Shown here: piece by piece, positions 61,307 through 64,000 of the stretch
How the letters are laid out: every line of letters begins with the position of its first letter
How positions within the stretch are numbered: position 1 is the first letter of the stretch
NCBI GenBank assembly: GCA_032358165.1
Contig: JAALGY010000054.1
Span: 1,674,001 to 1,738,000 of the forward strand
Direction of reading: 5' to 3'
Length of the DNA: 64,000 bases
Origin: Diplosphaera chodatii
Taxonomy: Eukaryota > Chlorophyta > Trebouxiophyceae > Prasiolales > Stichococcaceae
Translations under genes and position numbers: made by a program
Notes under the pieces: generated by a model
Told to the model about the DNA's origin: nothing
The model's input: the letters and a program-made list of their open reading frames with translations, nothing else
Databases searched by the model: none

Positions 61307-63252
61307 TCACCTCCAGGCTTGACAGATGCCTGCAATTGCTTCTGCAAAGGCAGAGGCATTAGTGCAATCGACATCGATCACAGTGCTGCAGAAGCCTGAC
61401 AGCAGCTTGCGGTGCTGCAATGCCCGCCCGGTAAGCCGCGCCCTGACGCTGTCTGACACTGCAGCATCTGCACCGCTGAGCAGTGAATCAGCCGCAGTGC
61501 GCAGCATGACTGCAGTGAGTGCAACGCCCTCTGAGCACACTGCTCCGGAGCAGTCGAATACCGCAACATCGACAATGCAGCCGTTCTGCAGCGCATGCTG
61601 CACGGCGTGTGGGATGCCGGCAGCGGCAATCTGGATGCTCATGGCCTGCGCGTGCGGCCGCACATGCTGCCAACGCAGGGCCGCGTCAGGATGCATCCAT
61701 GCCAAGTGCCGCGCACGCTCGCGCTCGATTTGCTGTACAGAAGGTACTGGGCCACCTGCTGGTGTCTGCTTGCTGCCAGCGTCTGCTGTAGGTTGCTGCG
61801 CCTGGTTTGTCGTCTGGAGGCTGTTGCACACGGCTGCCTGCAGTGCTGCCACCACCGTGGGCTCGAGGATGCTTGGGTCCCGGCAGATGCCCACAGCCGC
61901 GGCGTTGCGCCTCAGGCGCGCAGCTGTCGCCGCCACACTGCTGCTGCTGAATGCACGCCGCACGTTGACGCCCCAGCCAGCGAGCTCACCTCGCTCAGCT
62001 GCCACAAGAATTGCATCCACAGTGCGATACCTTCTGGCCATCTTGCCTGCTGCTCTGTCACCAATGCCGAGCCCGCGAATGCCGGCCTCCGGCTTACCTG
62101 TTCAGTGTATCACATAAGGTTGGCGCACAGCTGCGAGTTTACAGCTCAGAAGCCCTGTGCATTTGTCATGCCTGAGAGTCACATGATGCCCACGTCGTGT
62201 CGACCGCAATCTGATTTTGATGCTTGCATGTGGGACTGTAACGTCCAGTGACCAGTGAACTTTGCACCTGCCAACGCCAGGAAGGCGGCATGTGCAGAGG
62301 CTGGAAAGCCGTGCTCCGTCTCGAAGCCAGCAGCGGTGACCAGATGGCAGCCAGTCGGGCATCTCGTGCTGGGGCGCAGCAGTTGCAGCCATGCCACGCG
62401 GTGGCTCAGTACACCAGCGAAGTCCGAATCTGCGCTGGCCACGACCACCGACCACTGCCGCATGTCAACATCTGCCTCTGATTCTCCTGCAACATCAGCC
62501 GCCGCGCAAAGAGCTCCAATGACATCGTCTGCTTCCCAGCCATTTGTGGCCTCGATCACGGTAAACCCCACTGCTCTGGCGACGCTGTGCAGGTAGTGCA
62601 CTCTGGACTGCTGATGCTGCTGATCGCGCTGGGGCCTTGTCGCTTGTGCTGCCGCTCGCCGCCGCTGCGCCTTTGCATGCCGCTGTTTGCGGTATTCCGG
62701 CACTGCCTCCTGCCGTGAGCTCCCTGATGTGCCCTGCTTGGGTGTGGATTGCATGTCAACCGCGTGGAGTCGCATCGCTGTAAGGGCCGCATGCGATGGT
62801 TGCGGCCTCCTTAGCACTGCAATGCAAGCTACCTGGGGAGGATCGAAGACGGCGATGGACAGCTGTGGTTGCAGCAGGCTGCGCAGGAAAGCCAGCCAGG
62901 CCTCGAAGGTTCTCTGCAGTGTGGCTCCCGCATGCTTGTAGGCACGTGCGTCTGCTGCAGACACACTGGCTCGGTTTGTGGCGTCTACAATGAGCACTGC
63001 CGAAGTGCTGATGCTCGACGTCCAAACCTCCTGCGCTTCAGCGGCCGCAGGATATTGCAGACACGCCGCTGTGCGTTGCAATGAGGCCAGTGACCGTTGC
63101 TTGGCAAGCGGGGTACGATTGCTGCGGCGGTCGTGTGGCCTGACTGGCGCTGCAATCAACCAATTCCTCAAGTGCGTTTGGTTGGCCAGCGGCGGGAGGC
63201 AAGGTGTACCGGAGGCAAAGCCAGCGGACAGGCTCCGGCAGCTGGGCAACAT
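61307..63252 (-). CDS. PolA-type 5'-3' exonuclease (PIN plus H3TH), probably organellar
   Basis: A structure-specific nuclease of the bacterial PolA 5'-nuclease family, as in the plant organellar exonucleases. Three exons (63252-62833, 62733-62268, 62097-61307) join in phase for 558 residues. The first 90 or so residues are rich in Ser, Ala, Arg and poor in acids, fitting a chloroplast or mitochondrial transit peptide. Metal-binding acids are in place: VLIVDATN, FDPPQ, WEADDVIGAL and VVVASADSDFAGVL; the arch/recognition region has VPEYRKQRHAK. The H3TH DNA-binding motif is IRGLGIGDRAAGKMARRYRT, then VDAILVAAERGE. About 200 further residues follow it, poorly conserved and Ala-rich, unlike the compact bacterial domain. 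Start 63252 is the first ATG in frame. It is divergent from the Ca2+-ATPase gene. Confidence 0.88.
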
Positions 63253-63533
63253 AAAGGTGGGCAGCAGCCAGTTCAGACCCACTGCAGCAGTGTGTGTGCA
63301 TGAGTGAGAACGCGTACACTGCAGTTCTGACAACCAGTGCTCTCATTGGCTGAAGGCAGAGGCTCGTAATAATCCCGCCCTTGAGCGCACCTCTGCTCTC
63401 AGCCGCTTTCTGCGTTGCAGCAGCCCACTGAATCGGAGCTATTGCACGTTCTGTCCACAGGAACAGTGCTGTATCAGCGTCCGGTGGGCAGGCGGCCGCG
63501 GAAACCGCGCCTGTCCAATTGGCGCCAAGCAAC
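63253..63533. promoter_or_regulatory. Compact divergent promoter, exonuclease / Ca2+-ATPase
   Basis: Only 281 bases separate the two start codons, so the promoters must overlap. No element is recognised. Confidence 0.45.
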
Positions 63534-64000
63534 ATGGCGCAAGGACAGGGGCGTGATGAGCAGCGCGTCTTCTCGGCGTGGGTTGCTTCACCCGAGGACA
63601 CCGCCAAGCATCACGGCGTGGATGTCAGCACGGGTTTGACAGCGAGTCAGGTTGCAGAGAAGCGTGCGGAGCACGGCTTCAATGAGCTGGAAAAGGAGCC
63701 TGGCAAGAGCCTGTTTGCCCTTGTGCTGGAGCAGTTCGATGACATGCTGGTCAAGGCAAGCCTCTCATCAGCGCATACAGCAATGCACATGTTGCTGCGT
63801 AGCCAGCTGGCGCAGACCAAACTTGTGATCCGACTGATGACCAAGTTACCTTTGGTGTGACTGCCATTGTTCCAGCATAGCAACGGCACATGATTCCGTG
63901 TATGTTTGCTTCATCCTGATGGAGCAAGGTTTGCATATGTACGTGTGTGCACATATCTTACAAGCCATATATTCTCTGGGCTGGTGGCTGACAAAACGTC
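63534..64000 (+). CDS. ER-type P2A Ca2+-ATPase (ECA/SERCA), first exon only
   Basis: The first exon, 63534-63755, encodes 74 residues of the N-terminal cytosolic region of a P-type calcium pump: FSAWVASPEDTAKHHGVDV, LTASQVAEKRAEHGFNELEK, then EPGKSLFALVLEQFDDMLVK. This matches the start of ER-type calcium ATPases just before the first transmembrane helix (GLT..QV...R..YG.NEL..E.GK.L..LVLEQFDD.LV). The exon ends at AAG followed by a GC donor (GCAAGC). The rest of the window, 63756-64000, is intron, and the remaining exons lie beyond the edge. Start 63534 follows CAAC. Confidence 0.9.

Noticed and set aside
1..64000. CRISPR arrays, prophage, insertion sequences or operon structure
   Set aside because: The short repeats present are coding microsatellites or single palindromes, and the intron-rich genes show eukaryotic nuclear DNA.

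Overview
This 64 kb window is nuclear DNA of a green alga (Chlorophyta, most likely Trebouxiophyceae or Chlorophyceae). The basis is dense intron-rich genes with GC-rich codons, introns of about 100-350 bases that mostly start GTGCG or GTGAG and end TGCAG, TGTAA-type poly(A) signals in several 3' flanks, and plant/algal gene families. There are no operons, prokaryotic signals, CRISPR arrays, rRNA or recognisable tRNA genes. Gene models were built by hand by joining reading-frame segments at splice sites whose phases agree; most have every phase checked.

Layout. 1-1584 (+): 3' part of an LSM14/DECAPPING 5 mRNA-decay factor. 2214-3669 (-): VAMP7-type R-SNARE. 4523-7351 (+): VMP1/KMS autophagy and ER membrane protein, divergent from the SNARE. 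8178-10911 (+): GAF-domain protein with a C-terminal multi-pass membrane region. 11435-16951 (+): eIF2B epsilon, complete in 20 exons. 17320-17892 (-): DNA polymerase delta subunit POLD4. 18297-24737 (+): large unrecognised low-complexity, probably nuclear, protein. 25214-27896 (-): GT31 galactosyltransferase-family enzyme. 28486-34681 (-): ribosome-biogenesis factor NOP14, complete in 19 exons. 35277-42971 (+): large FHA plus PHD-finger protein with PP1-docking-like motifs, 26 exons. 43468-53294: three short-chain dehydrogenase/reductase (SDR) paralogues on the minus strand, with a plus-strand DUF2306-like membrane protein gene between the first two. 54209-58926 (-): glutamine-rich protein carrying a block that resembles the core of plant EARLY FLOWERING 3 (ELF3). 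59723-61088 (+): small ARM/HEAT-like protein. 61307-63252 (-): PolA-type 5'-3' exonuclease, probably organellar. 63534 to the end (+): first exon of a P2A (ER-type) Ca2+-ATPase.

Most genes are housekeeping: mRNA decay, membrane traffic and autophagy, translation initiation, DNA replication, ribosome assembly. They are not a functional cluster; neighbours are mainly divergent or convergent pairs. The points most worth following are the ELF3-like protein, the FHA-RVxF-PHD architecture, the GAF-membrane protein, the SDR array with different intron positions in each copy, and the repeated use of GC-AG introns in otherwise conserved genes.
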